From assembly GCF_900142465.1 (NCBI RefSeq), contig NZ_FRAX01000003.1:271846-335845 (forward strand): DNA of 64,000 nt, in the 5' to 3' direction. Origin of the DNA: Fibrobacter sp. UWH6. GTDB lineage: Bacteria; Fibrobacterota; Fibrobacteria; Fibrobacterales; Fibrobacteraceae. The notes under the pieces were generated by a model, which was not told where the DNA came from, did not search any database, and saw only the letters and a list, made by a program, of their open reading frames with translations. Both the position numbers and the translations under genes were made by a program. Positions 18,307-26,583 of this stretch are shown piece by piece; the stretch's first letter is position 1, and each line of letters opens with the position of its first letter.

Positions 18307-19350
18307 CTAAAGGATCAGCATGCCGTCGCCGTAGCTGAACAGCTTCAGGCGATTTTCTACAGCCATCTTGTAGGCGGCCAGAGTGTTTTCGCGGCCATAG
18401 AAAGCAGACACCAGCAAGATTAGGGAACTCTTGGGCCAATGGAAATTGGTAAGCAAGCCGTCTACGATCTTGTAGCGATAACCCGGATAGAAGAACGCGT
18501 GAGTGACACCGCTCTGGGCACGGACAACGCCGTTGTCGTCGGCGATGGTTTCTACCACGCGGGTACTTGTGGTACCCACGGTAACAACGCGGCCACCGGC
18601 GGCTTTTGCCTCGTTAATGATGCGAGCATTTTCTTCTGTAAGTTCGTAGTGTTCACCGTGCATCTTGTGCTGAGTGAAATCCTCTACAGAAATATTCTGG
18701 AAGGTACCGGGTCCCACATGCAGTGTAACTTCGGCGACCTTGACGCCCTTGTCCTTTAGAGCCTGCAGCATCTCTTCGCTAAAATGGAGGCTTGCCGTAG
18801 GAGCGGCAACGGCACCGGAATACTTGGCAAAAATAGTCTGGTAAGCCTTCTTGTCTTCTTCGTCATCGGGGCGGTTAATGTAGGGCGGCAGGGGCACGTG
18901 TCCCTGGGCATTCATCACCGCTTCCAGTTCAACGGGCGTTACGGCAAAGCGCAGAACACGGGAACCGTCTTCGTTGATAGATTCTACAGTGGTCTTAACG
19001 CCAGCGATTATCAATTCGCGGCCCACCTTAAAAGCCTTACCCGGGCGAACCTGAGCCTCGTAACGGGCAGAACCATCTTCGGCAGGAATCATGGCCTGCA
19101 CCAGCAAGGTTTCTACTTCGCCGTCATGCATGGTCTTTCCATAAAGGCGGGCAGGAATCACCTTGGTGTTGTTCACCACCAGGCAGTCACCGGCCCTGAA
19201 AAGATCTACGATATCGGCAGCCTTCATGATATGACGTTCACCACCGTCCTTAGGGCAATGCAAAATGCGAGTCTTGCCCTTGCCCGCCGTGCGGCTGGCA
19301 ATCAGTTCGGGAGGAAATTCAAAACTGTAGTCAGAAAGATTATGTTCCAT
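18307..19350 (-). CDS. queA: S-adenosylmethionine:tRNA ribosyltransferase-isomerase
   Basis: 347 residues, normal length. QueA transfers and rearranges the ribosyl part of SAM onto 7-aminomethyl-7-deazaguanine in tRNA, giving epoxyqueuosine. Diagnostic motifs: YSFEFPPELIA at the N-terminus, DCLVVNNTKVIPARL (about 55), GHVPLPPYI (about 150), TIFAKYSGAVAAPTASLHF (the SAM-binding block, about 170-190), THAFFYPGY and LLTNFHWPKSSLILLVSAF near the C-terminus. It starts two bases after the WYL regulator stop and is last in the operon gltX - BON protein - WYL - queA. Confidence 0.95.
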   Translation of the reverse strand: MEHNLSDYSFEFPPELIASRTAGKGKTRILHCPKDGGERHIMKAADIVDLFRAGDCLVVNNTKVIPARLYGKTMHDGEVETLLVQAMIPAEDGSARYEAQVRPGKAFKVGRELIIAGVKTTVESINEDGSRVLRFAVTPVELEAVMNAQGHVPLPPYINRPDDEEDKKAYQTIFAKYSGAVAAPTASLHFSEEMLQALKDKGVKVAEVTLHVGPGTFQNISVEDFTQHKMHGEHYELTEENARIINEAKAAGGRVVTVGTTSTRVVETIADDNGVVRAQSGVTHAFFYPGYRYKIVDGLLTNFHWPKSSLILLVSAFYGRENTLAAYKMAVENRLKLFSYGDGMLIL

Positions 19351-19352
19351 GG

Positions 19353-20333
19353 TTACGCATCCATTTCGGCCAAAGCCTTCAGCAAACTTTCACGAACCTT
19401 ATTCTTGAGGGATTCCGGCTTAAGAATAGAGATTTCCGTAGAAACACCCATGAGCCAAGTAACAAAATCAGGGGTGATGCGGAGTTTTACATCCACAACC
19501 ATATTGCCGTTCTTATCGAGACGGCGGGTTGCTTCCGGGAAGAAGTGGGAACGTTCAAACTGAGTCTGAAGCCACTTGGTCTTGACCAACAGGGAAACAT
19601 CTTCAGGAGTGATTTTAGAATCGGTATACTTGGCGAAAGCATACTTATAATGGATCTTCGCATCGAAGGGTAGCTTAGGTGCGGGAACATTCGTAATCGT
19701 CACGTTGGAAATTTTTTCGAACATGAAGTTCTTGAACACCTGAGTTTCTTCATAAGTTTCATCTGCGGCTATCAGATACAGGGTATCCATACGCATAATG
19801 ACCTTGATAGGATTCACTATCTTCGTCTCTGGTTTTTCAGAAGAGGCGGAGTGAGTGTAATTTATGCGGATCATGGAACCATCGTGAATGGCTTTCAGCA
19901 CCTTGTTCACCATGGAATCCTGCAATTTATTATCGCAGAAAGGACCGTAATCCAGAATGTAGTCCGGGTCCGTAGAAATGGCATCGGGTTTGAAGTCTTC
20001 GGGATCGGTGGTCTGCATGGAATCAATCACCTTTTCCAGCAGTTTGATAGTCTTCAAGTCGGCCGCGTTAGCGACAGAAAGGCTCTTCTTGACCTTTTCA
20101 AGTTGACGAACCACTTCCTGGTTGAAGTTCATCTCCTTGTCAGTTTGAATAACATAATAAGTTTCGCCATTTTCCTTAAACTTACGGAGTCCGCAGTTTT
20201 CCTTGGCAACGACATCCAGATGACGGAATACCGTACGAGGGCCGCAATTCAACAAAGAGGCAAGCTGTTTTACAGTGACCTTACTTTTTAGGAAGCCCTT
20301 GATATTATTGATTTTTTCGTAACCACTTGCCAT
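19353..20333 (-). CDS. WYL-domain transcriptional regulator
   Basis: 326 residues, start supported by GGAGAAATCCT. An N-terminal HTH (about 15-65: KVTVKQLASLLNCGPRTVFRHLDVV) is followed by a linker and a WYL-like ligand/nucleic-acid-binding domain (about 140-215, with MIRINYTHS and MRMDTLYLIAADETYEE) and a C-terminal extension. Such YafY-family proteins are usually ligand-responsive repressors or activators. It lies between a BON-domain protein and queA in a tight operon, so it may regulate its own operon. Ligand unknown. Confidence 0.8.
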   Translation of the reverse strand: MASGYEKINNIKGFLKSKVTVKQLASLLNCGPRTVFRHLDVVAKENCGLRKFKENGETYYVIQTDKEMNFNQEVVRQLEKVKKSLSVANAADLKTIKLLEKVIDSMQTTDPEDFKPDAISTDPDYILDYGPFCDNKLQDSMVNKVLKAIHDGSMIRINYTHSASSEKPETKIVNPIKVIMRMDTLYLIAADETYEETQVFKNFMFEKISNVTITNVPAPKLPFDAKIHYKYAFAKYTDSKITPEDVSLLVKTKWLQTQFERSHFFPEATRRLDKNGNMVVDVKLRITPDFVTWLMGVSTEISILKPESLKNKVRESLLKALAEMDA

Positions 20334-20346
20334 AGGATTTCTCCAG

Positions 20347-21591
20347 TTACAGAAGTTTTAAACGGTTTTCAATGGAAGCGGTCTTTGCCTTCTTTACCAC
20401 AGACAGGAACGCAGCCTGTTTTTGAATAACAGAACGCACATGACCTTCCAGCAGGAATTTTTTGTTCACGCAGGAAACCTTTACCACAGCCCCCTGCATA
20501 ATGGAATGCAAGGCCAGATCCGTTTCCAGTTCCTTGCACAGCATTTCATTTTCAACTTGATCGGCAGGAATCACGGAAATGGCACAATGAAGCGCCAACA
20601 CACCAGAAATTTCAGCCACCTTATTTTCCAGATCCCTGGAGTAATATTTTTCGTTGCAATAGGCGGAAACTTCTACATGGCCGAATAGGACCTTTACATC
20701 ATAATTGAACAGGTGGACATTGGGTGATTCCAGCAAGGCGATAACCGCACGTTCAATTTGAGTATCCGTGATGTAGGAGTCCGTCTGGATTCGGGTAAAG
20801 TCAACACAACCACGCACCTTAGGGAGGCCGTTAATGCAAGCCTTCATGGCACGTTTAATGGAAAGGTTGCGGACCATTCCCTTAAGGTAAACCACACCCT
20901 GCCCCACTTCAATGGAAACCTTGGAAGCATCCTGCGGGAACACCTGTTTTACCTTGCCCAACACCGCCTGGGTAAGTTTATCGTTAGGCGCATTCTGAGC
21001 CTGCAACGGCAAGGTAATGAACAACAGGGTTTTGTCTTTTAACAAAACAGCCAGCTTGTCTTTTTCGCCATCGTTCACCATGCCCACGGCAACGCCGAAC
21101 TGGTCGCGAATGGTATGGTAGACCTGATCTCCAAGAAGCGTGTGGGCACTTTGTGCCGGCAGCAACCGGTAACCATCCGTAGACTCTTCTTTCTGGATTG
21201 TCACCTTGGGGCATTCTACCTTTTTTTCGGGACCGCTACCATAATCCAGAACCATGATATCTTTTTCGGGGCCCTGGAAGACACTTTTTACAAGACCAGG
21301 CTTAAGACTCTTCTTGAAGTAGAGCCAGTTACCCGGAGCCACACGGTTATGCCCGAAAATCTTGGCGTAGTCGGAATTGATGTGTTCCTTTCGGCAGAAA
21401 CAAAATTCGTTAGAAAAGGCAACAAAAAGGGCCGTGCAGCGGGTACAGCAGCACAGCACCGGAATATGAGGGTCCAAGCCCCCATAAGTGGTATAGTTTT
21501 CCTGGGCAAAAATATCGTGGTCCGTTACCTTCTGGCAACGGCAACAGAATAGCCTCTGACTGTACAACCTATGAGGAAACTGAACACGCAT
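20347..21591 (-). CDS. BON-domain repeat protein with Cys-rich N-terminus
   Basis: 414 residues. The N-terminal ~70 residues carry clustered cysteines (FCCRCQK, LCCCTRC, FCFCRK) that look like two or three zinc-knuckle or iron-sulfur-type pairs. The rest includes three BON-like alpha/beta units: VSIEVGQGVVYLKGMV (about 235-275), NVHLFNYDVKVLFGHVEVSA (about 290-345) and VVKVSCVNKKFLLEGHVRS (about 365-410). No signal peptide, so probably cytoplasmic, unlike most BON proteins, which act at membranes. It sits 13 bases before the WYL regulator gene. No clear ribosome site is seen at the ATG. Role unknown. Confidence 0.65.
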   Translation of the reverse strand: MRVQFPHRLYSQRLFCCRCQKVTDHDIFAQENYTTYGGLDPHIPVLCCCTRCTALFVAFSNEFCFCRKEHINSDYAKIFGHNRVAPGNWLYFKKSLKPGLVKSVFQGPEKDIMVLDYGSGPEKKVECPKVTIQKEESTDGYRLLPAQSAHTLLGDQVYHTIRDQFGVAVGMVNDGEKDKLAVLLKDKTLLFITLPLQAQNAPNDKLTQAVLGKVKQVFPQDASKVSIEVGQGVVYLKGMVRNLSIKRAMKACINGLPKVRGCVDFTRIQTDSYITDTQIERAVIALLESPNVHLFNYDVKVLFGHVEVSAYCNEKYYSRDLENKVAEISGVLALHCAISVIPADQVENEMLCKELETDLALHSIMQGAVVKVSCVNKKFLLEGHVRSVIQKQAAFLSVVKKAKTASIENRLKLL

Positions 21592-21596
21592 TGATT

Positions 21597-21664
21597 GAGT
21601 GGTTAGTGGTCAGTGGTTAGTGGTTAGTGGTTACTGTTTACTAACCACTGTTTACTAAACACTA
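21597..21664. repeat. GGTTAGT short tandem repeat with hairpin
   Basis: Several GTGGTTA units follow one another and the last AGTGGTTAGT pairs with ACTAACCACT to form a 10-base stem. It lies in the 77-base gap between gltX and the BON gene of the same strand and may attenuate or process the operon transcript. Confidence 0.6.
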
Positions 21665-21668
21665 TTTG

Positions 21669-23141
21669 TTACCCCATGAGCGGGAGGGCTACGTCGATAC
21701 GGCGGAGGGTTTCTTCCTTACCCAGGAGTTCGAAGAGTTCCCACAGGCCAGGACCAGCGGTAACGCCAGAAACTGCCAAGCGGGGAGCGCCCACCAGTTC
21801 GCCCACCTTGTGGCCGATGCGTTCTGCCAGAGCATAGAATTCCTTTTCGATGACCGGGGTCTTGAAATCTTCGATGGAAGCCAGCATGTCGCGGACCTGC
21901 TGGCAGAGAGCCTTGGAGCCGACCCCAAAGTGCTTCTTGGCACCCTTTTCGTCGTAAGTTTCCGGAGCCTTGAAGAAGTAGGTGGACATGTCAGCCAGAT
22001 CCTGCACGAAGTGTGCGCGGGGCTTCAGGTTCTTCACAATTTCCAGGAGACGTGCTTCAGGTTCGGCGCTCAGGTCGAAGCCCTTGGCAGCCAGACCTTC
22101 CTTCATAATGCCGAGGAGCATGGCGTCGTCGCACATATGAATGTGCTGGCCGTTCATCCACTGCAGCTTCTTTTCATCGAAGGAAGCAGGCTTGGGGTTG
22201 ATGCGTTCCAGGGTGAAGCAGTCAATCATTTCCTTGATGGTCATGACTTCACGGTCGTCACCCGGATTCCAGCCCAGGAGAGCCAGGTAGTTGACCAGAG
22301 TTTCGGGCAGGTAGCCCAGGTCGCGGAAGTCGCCCACGGAGGCAGCACCCTTACGCTTGGAAAGCTTACCGCCATTCTTGTCGAGAATCACCGGCAGGTG
22401 GCACCATACAGGAGGTTCCCAACCGAAGGCCTTGTACAGCAATTCGTGCTTGGGAGTAGAAGAAATCCATTCGTCACCGCGGAGCACGTGGGAAGTACCC
22501 ATCAGGTGGTCATCGCAAACACTTGCGAAATGATAAGTGGGGTAACCGTCGCGCTTGATGAGAACCAGGTCGTCCAGCAGTTCATTCTGGTAAGAGATGT
22601 GGCCGCGGATCATGTCGTCGAATTCGGTGACGCCAGTTTCGGGAACCTTGAAGCGGATCACAGCCTTTTCGCCAGCGGCGATGCGGGCTTCAGCTTCTTC
22701 GCGAGGAATGTTACGGCAGTGGCGGTCATAACCGGTCACGGAGACGCCGGCCTTTTCCTGTTCGGCACGAACTTCCTGGAGGCGTTCTTCGGTGCAGAAG
22801 CAGTAGTAGGCATCGCCGGAGTCCAGCAACTTCTTGATCTGTTCGTTATAGATGTGCAAGCGTTCGCTCTGGAAGTAAGGACCGCAATCCTTTTCGCAAC
22901 CCGGACCTTCGTCCCACTGGAGGCCAAGCCACTTCAGGTCGCGCATCAAGTCGTGCAGTGCAGTTTCGTTATAACGCTTACGGTCGGTATCTTCGATACG
23001 GAGGTAGAACACGCCGCCCATGGCCTTTGCAAAGAAGTAGTTGTAGATAGCAGTACGGGCACCGCCAACGTGGAGGTAACCGGTGGGGCTGGGGGCAAAA
23101 CGTACACGGACGGGACGCTTGTTATTGCAGCAATCGCACAT
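21669..23141 (-). CDS. gltX: Glutamate--tRNA ligase
   Basis: 490 residues from the ATG at 23141, preceded by AAGGAATACAAT; an earlier in-frame start would add 30 non-conserved residues. Class I synthetase charging tRNA-Glu (and tRNA-Gln if non-discriminating). The HIGH-type motif reads PSPTGYLHVGGA (about residues 16-27), the KMSKS-type motif KLSKRKG (about 255), and RIEDTDRKRY is conserved. The C-terminal anticodon-binding domain is complete. An N-terminal MCDCCNNK extension, with three Cys in five residues, is odd. First gene of the operon gltX - BON - WYL - queA. Confidence 0.95.
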   Translation of the reverse strand: MCDCCNNKRPVRVRFAPSPTGYLHVGGARTAIYNYFFAKAMGGVFYLRIEDTDRKRYNETALHDLMRDLKWLGLQWDEGPGCEKDCGPYFQSERLHIYNEQIKKLLDSGDAYYCFCTEERLQEVRAEQEKAGVSVTGYDRHCRNIPREEAEARIAAGEKAVIRFKVPETGVTEFDDMIRGHISYQNELLDDLVLIKRDGYPTYHFASVCDDHLMGTSHVLRGDEWISSTPKHELLYKAFGWEPPVWCHLPVILDKNGGKLSKRKGAASVGDFRDLGYLPETLVNYLALLGWNPGDDREVMTIKEMIDCFTLERINPKPASFDEKKLQWMNGQHIHMCDDAMLLGIMKEGLAAKGFDLSAEPEARLLEIVKNLKPRAHFVQDLADMSTYFFKAPETYDEKGAKKHFGVGSKALCQQVRDMLASIEDFKTPVIEKEFYALAERIGHKVGELVGAPRLAVSGVTAGPGLWELFELLGKEETLRRIDVALPLMG

Positions 23142-23451
23142 ATTGTATTCCTTTTTTAGGGCAGCCGCGCAAGAGATCTTGTCACAGCTCCATAGTTTAA
23201 AATTTTCTATGTCAAAATTTAGCAATTTCAAAAAAACAAGATTTCCTCGCAGTCTCCCACGAGGCTAACAAAGCACCTACATAAAATGTAAAACCAATCC
23301 ACGAGCAGACAATTTTAGCGAATATTTTTCCCAATTCCATCACGTTTCCCATTGAGCATCAACAAATTGACTCATATGTTTCTACATTTCACCTGCAATT
23401 TATTCATAGCGAATTTGTCTTTTGGCAAATCCGCGTAGCCAAAGGATCGAT

Positions 23452-24894
23452 ATGGAAGCTTTAACCGCTTTTCTTGATACCATCGATGGCTATGTTTGGG
23501 GAATTCCCCTCATTGTCGTCATCTTGTTTGTAGGCCTCCTCCTCACGGTCCGTCTGGGCTGCCTGCAGGTGGTAAACCTCCCCAACGCTCTGCGTTACAT
23601 GCTCCACAACGAAAAGGGCGGCCAGGGCGAAGTCTCTAGCTTCGGCGCACTTTGCACCGCACTTGCCGCAACCATCGGTACAGGTAACATCGTGGGTGTG
23701 GCAACCGCTATCGGCACCGGTGGCCCGGGCGCACTCTTCTGGATGGAGGTAGCAGCCTTCTTCGGCATGGCCACCAAGTACGCCGAAGGCGTTCTGGCCG
23801 TGAAGTACCGCAAGATGGACAAGGACGGCAAGGTTCTTGGCGGTCCTTTCTACTATATCGAAACAGGCATCAAGGAACGTTTCGGCTGGAATATGAAGTG
23901 GCTGGCAGTGCTCTTCGCCATCTTCGGTGTCTGTGCAGGCGTCATGGGCATCGGCACCATCACCCAGGTGAACGGCATTACCAGCGCCATGGCTCGACTC
24001 ACTCCTAACGCAGCTGAATTCGTGAACATCGGCGGAAACTCCGTCAGCATCACCACCGCCATCGCAGGCGTTCTGGTCACCGCATTCTCCGCCTTCGTGA
24101 TTATCGGCGGTCTGAAGCGCATTGCCAAGGTTTCTACCTATATCGTTCCTGTCATGGCAATCCTCTACATTCTCGCTTGCATGCTCTTGCTCATGATGAA
24201 CTTCGCTGCTATTCCCGAAGCGGTCCAGACCATCGTCCGCGCAGCCTTCAACCCCAGCGCCGTGACCGGCGGTGTGGTAGGCACCATCTTTATCGCCATG
24301 CAGAAGGGTATCGCCCGCGGTATCTTCAGTAACGAAGCTGGTCTCGGTTCCGCACCTATCGCAGCGGCCGCCGCAAAGACCAACGAACCGGTCCGTCAGG
24401 GCCTGGTCTGCATGACCGGTACTTTCTTCGACACCATCATCATTTGTACCATGACCGGCCTTGCCATTGTGGTTTCTGGCGCTTGGGATCCGAAGCTTGG
24501 CCTGGAAGGCGTGAACATCACCATGGAAGCCTTCTCCCGCGGTCTCGCATTCTTCCCCGGTGGCGCAACCATCGCTCCTTACTTCCTGGCAATCGCTCTG
24601 GTGTTCTTCGCATTCACCACCATTCTGGGTTGGGCCTACTATTCTGAAAAGTGCCTGCAGTACCTGATCGGCGGCAAGAAGAAAAAGGCAATCCTCGCCT
24701 ACCGCTGGATTTATGTTGCTGCAATCTTCGTCGGTCCCTACCTGACCGTAAGCGCCGTTTGGACTTGCGCTGACATTTTCAACGGCCTCATGGCATTCCC
24801 CAACTTGATTGCCTTGATTCTGCTGAGCGGCATCGTAGCTCTCGAAACCAGGGACTTCCTGGATCGCTTGCACGACGGCAAGGTGGGCGAATAA
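23452..24894 (+). CDS. Sodium:alanine/glycine symporter (AGCS family)
   Basis: 480 residues from the ATG at 23452, preceded by AAAGGATCGAT. About ten to eleven hydrophobic segments span the chain. AGCS signatures are present: GALCTALAATIGTGNIVGVATAI (about 60-82), GGPGALFWMEVAAFFGMATKYAEG and NEAGLGSAPIAAAAA (about 295). It should import alanine or glycine with sodium at the cytoplasmic membrane. It stands alone, with a long upstream gap (23142-23451, about 310 bases to gltX start) holding no identified gene; only AT-rich sequence with possible promoters is seen there. A strong terminator follows. Confidence 0.92.
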   Translation: MEALTAFLDTIDGYVWGIPLIVVILFVGLLLTVRLGCLQVVNLPNALRYMLHNEKGGQGEVSSFGALCTALAATIGTGNIVGVATAIGTGGPGALFWMEVAAFFGMATKYAEGVLAVKYRKMDKDGKVLGGPFYYIETGIKERFGWNMKWLAVLFAIFGVCAGVMGIGTITQVNGITSAMARLTPNAAEFVNIGGNSVSITTAIAGVLVTAFSAFVIIGGLKRIAKVSTYIVPVMAILYILACMLLLMMNFAAIPEAVQTIVRAAFNPSAVTGGVVGTIFIAMQKGIARGIFSNEAGLGSAPIAAAAAKTNEPVRQGLVCMTGTFFDTIIICTMTGLAIVVSGAWDPKLGLEGVNITMEAFSRGLAFFPGGATIAPYFLAIALVFFAFTTILGWAYYSEKCLQYLIGGKKKKAILAYRWIYVAAIFVGPYLTVSAVWTCADIFNGLMAFPNLIALILLSGIVALETRDFLDRLHDGKVGE

Positions 24895-24941
24895 AAATCA
24901 ATGATTCAATAGCGCAGAAACCAAGCGCTAGAATTAAAAAG

Positions 24942-24973
24942 AACAGATGGCGACGAACCATCTGTTTTTTTTT
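24942..24973 (+). terminator. Rho-independent terminator of the AGCS symporter gene
   Basis: AACAGATGG, 7-base loop, CCATCTGTT, then a run of Ts. It lies between the symporter and the convergent toxin-antitoxin operon. Confidence 0.85.
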
Positions 24974-24981
24974 ACTGTCAG

Positions 24982-25242
24982 TTAATCCTCGTAGTGTCCC
25001 TTACAGGAAATCACGTCGACGACGTCTCCATTAACTCGGTACACCAAGCGATTCACATCATCGATTCGACGACTCCAGAAACCGGATAGTTTACCTTTCA
25101 AAGGCTCCGGTTTGCCGATTCCATCTTCGGCACTTCGTTCAACATCCTTAAGGAGTTGATTGATTCGTTTCAGGGTTTTCTTGTCTTGGGACTGCCAGTA
25201 GAGATAATCTTCCCAGGCTTTATCAAACCAGTTCTTCTTCAT
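24982..25242 (-). CDS. yoeB: YoeB-family mRNA interferase toxin
   Basis: 86 residues. Very close to E. coli YoeB in pattern: WFDKAWEDYLYWQSQDKK, KPEPLKGKLSGFWSRRI and the C-terminal CKGHYED, including the Glu, Arg and His residues of the RelE-fold ribosome-dependent nuclease. It cuts mRNA at the ribosomal A site when freed from the antitoxin. Two adjacent ATGs are possible (25245 or 25242); 25242 leaves a better distance from the GGGGGGG ribosome site. It overlaps the antitoxin gene end by 20 bases, typical of translational coupling. Confidence 0.92.
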   Translation of the reverse strand: MKKNWFDKAWEDYLYWQSQDKKTLKRINQLLKDVERSAEDGIGKPEPLKGKLSGFWSRRIDDVNRLVYRVNGDVVDVISCKGHYED

Positions 25243-25507
25243 CATCCCCCCCAACTTCAATCAGTTCATGAACAACCCCCTTCCCAGCCTTAATGGCCGC
25301 AGCGCCTTCTTCCAAGAACTTCATATTGCTTTCGCTATAGAAGGGATCCGGAAGGGAAATTTCGAAAGGGATGCGATTCTCCCTGAGAACCGCCTTGACG
25401 AACAAGTTGAGGGCAGAGGACGTAGACAGCCCCACCTTTTCGCAGAACTTGTCGAAACGTTCCTTGTCCTTGGTTTCGATTCTTGCGGAAATTGTAGAAA
25501 GGGCCAT
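25223..25507 (-). CDS. RelB/DinJ-family antitoxin
   Basis: 94 residues from the ATG at 25507, which follows GGAGGTTTAATT; an upstream in-frame start lacks a ribosome site. The N-terminus ALSTISARIETKDKERFDKFCEKVGLSTSSALNLFVKAV is the ribbon-helix-helix DNA-binding domain of RelB/DinJ antitoxins. The acidic C-terminus should wrap the toxin. The usual partner of YoeB is the Phd-fold YefM; here a DinJ-type antitoxin is paired with it. A GCTTGC-N5-GCAAGC inverted repeat over the promoter is the probable operator for autoregulation. Confidence 0.88.
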   Translation of the reverse strand: MALSTISARIETKDKERFDKFCEKVGLSTSSALNLFVKAVLRENRIPFEISLPDPFYSESNMKFLEEGAAAIKAGKGVVHELIEVGGDDEEELV

Positions 25508-25529
25508 AATTAAACCTCCATTTTCCGAC

Positions 25530-25560
25530 AATGTAATACATTCGCTTGCATTTTGCAAGC
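25530..25560 (-). promoter_or_regulatory. Toxin-antitoxin promoter and operator
   Basis: On the minus strand TTGCAA (25553-25558) and TACATT (25530-25535) are separated by 17 bases. The inverted repeat GCTTGC-ATTTT-GCAAGC (25544-25560) covers the -35 and half the spacer, so antitoxin binding there would block transcription. Confidence 0.6.
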
Positions 25561-25776
25561 CATCACAACATTTTACTGATATTTCAGCCATCCTTTTCCT
25601 TTTTCACGTTATGATTTCGCAAATCAAGCCTTGTTATGGCCTGAAGCAAGAAAGTGTTCCTGCTATTTTCTATACACGTTTTTAAAGGGAAAAATGTTTC
25701 ACATTCTTGCGTAAAATGATTGTAAAAAAACTAATTTGAAGCGCACAATTACCAATCTCCTTTCATAGGCGGTCAC

Positions 25777-26496
25777 ATGGACAAGAAATTTGCAGTGGTT
25801 CTCCCGGCCGGTGGCCTGGGCAAGCGCATGGGCGGAAACATTCCCAAGCAGCTGATGCTTTTGGGCGGCAAGCCTGTTTACCGTTATTGCCTTGAGACGT
25901 TCCTGCAGATGGACGAAATTGCCGAAGTGGTGATGGCTGTACCTGTCGACTGGAAAAGCCATTTTGAAGATGAACTTTTCGGGGCAACATCAGGCAAGAA
26001 TAGCGCAGGCCTCACTCCAGAAATGCGAGCCAAGTTGAAGATTGTTGTAGGCGGCGCAGAACGTTGGCAGTCCGTAGAAAATGGAGTCAACGCCCTGACC
26101 AGTTCTGCGGAATACGTTCTCGTTCACGACGTCGCCCGCCCCTTTATTAGCAAGGAAATCATTCTTGACGTTTGCAACACCTTGGTGACCAAGGGGGCAT
26201 GCCTTGTGGCAAAGCCTGCCGTAGACACCATCAAGATCGCAGCAGACGGCCGCGTTGAAAAGACCATCGACCGCAATACCGTCTGGATGGCACAGACCCC
26301 CCAGGCAGCCCGCATCGACGTTCTTAAGTCGCTGTACAAGCGTATCGCTGCAGAGCCGTTGAACTTTATTCCTACAGACGAAGCCAGCATTTTGGAATTC
26401 TTCGGAGAAACCGTCTACATCGTCAAAGGCGCGGCCGCCAACGACAAACTGACTATGCCCGAAGACTTCGAAATCTTCGCCGCAAAGCTGAAGTAA
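25777..26496 (+). CDS. ispD: 2-C-methyl-D-erythritol 4-phosphate cytidylyltransferase
   Basis: 239 residues, full length. Third enzyme of the MEP isoprenoid pathway. The CTP-binding VVLPAGGLGKRMGGNIPKQ motif is at residues 7-25, followed by a VLVHDVARPFI block (about 110) and the TPQAAR segment (about 172). The ATG follows GGCGGTCAC. The 270-base gap upstream to the antitoxin start shows only the TA promoter and AT-rich DNA. Confidence 0.94.
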   Translation: MDKKFAVVLPAGGLGKRMGGNIPKQLMLLGGKPVYRYCLETFLQMDEIAEVVMAVPVDWKSHFEDELFGATSGKNSAGLTPEMRAKLKIVVGGAERWQSVENGVNALTSSAEYVLVHDVARPFISKEIILDVCNTLVTKGACLVAKPAVDTIKIAADGRVEKTIDRNTVWMAQTPQAARIDVLKSLYKRIAAEPLNFIPTDEASILEFFGETVYIVKGAAANDKLTMPEDFEIFAAKLK

Positions 26497-26511
26497 CAAA
26501 CAGGATTCTCA

Positions 26512-26528
26512 TATTATTTTATTACATT
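26512..26528 (+). promoter_or_regulatory. Conserved upstream element of cassette copy 1
   Basis: TATTATTTTATTACATT lies 55 bases before the start codon of the 460-residue envelope protein gene. The identical 17-mer lies 59 bases before the paralogue (38854-38870), while nearby bases differ, so it is probably a promoter element. Confidence 0.55.
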
Positions 26529-26583
26529 GGTAATTCAGTATATTGGAGTTTTGGGAAACTCAACCTTGTTGGTGAATTAGGAT

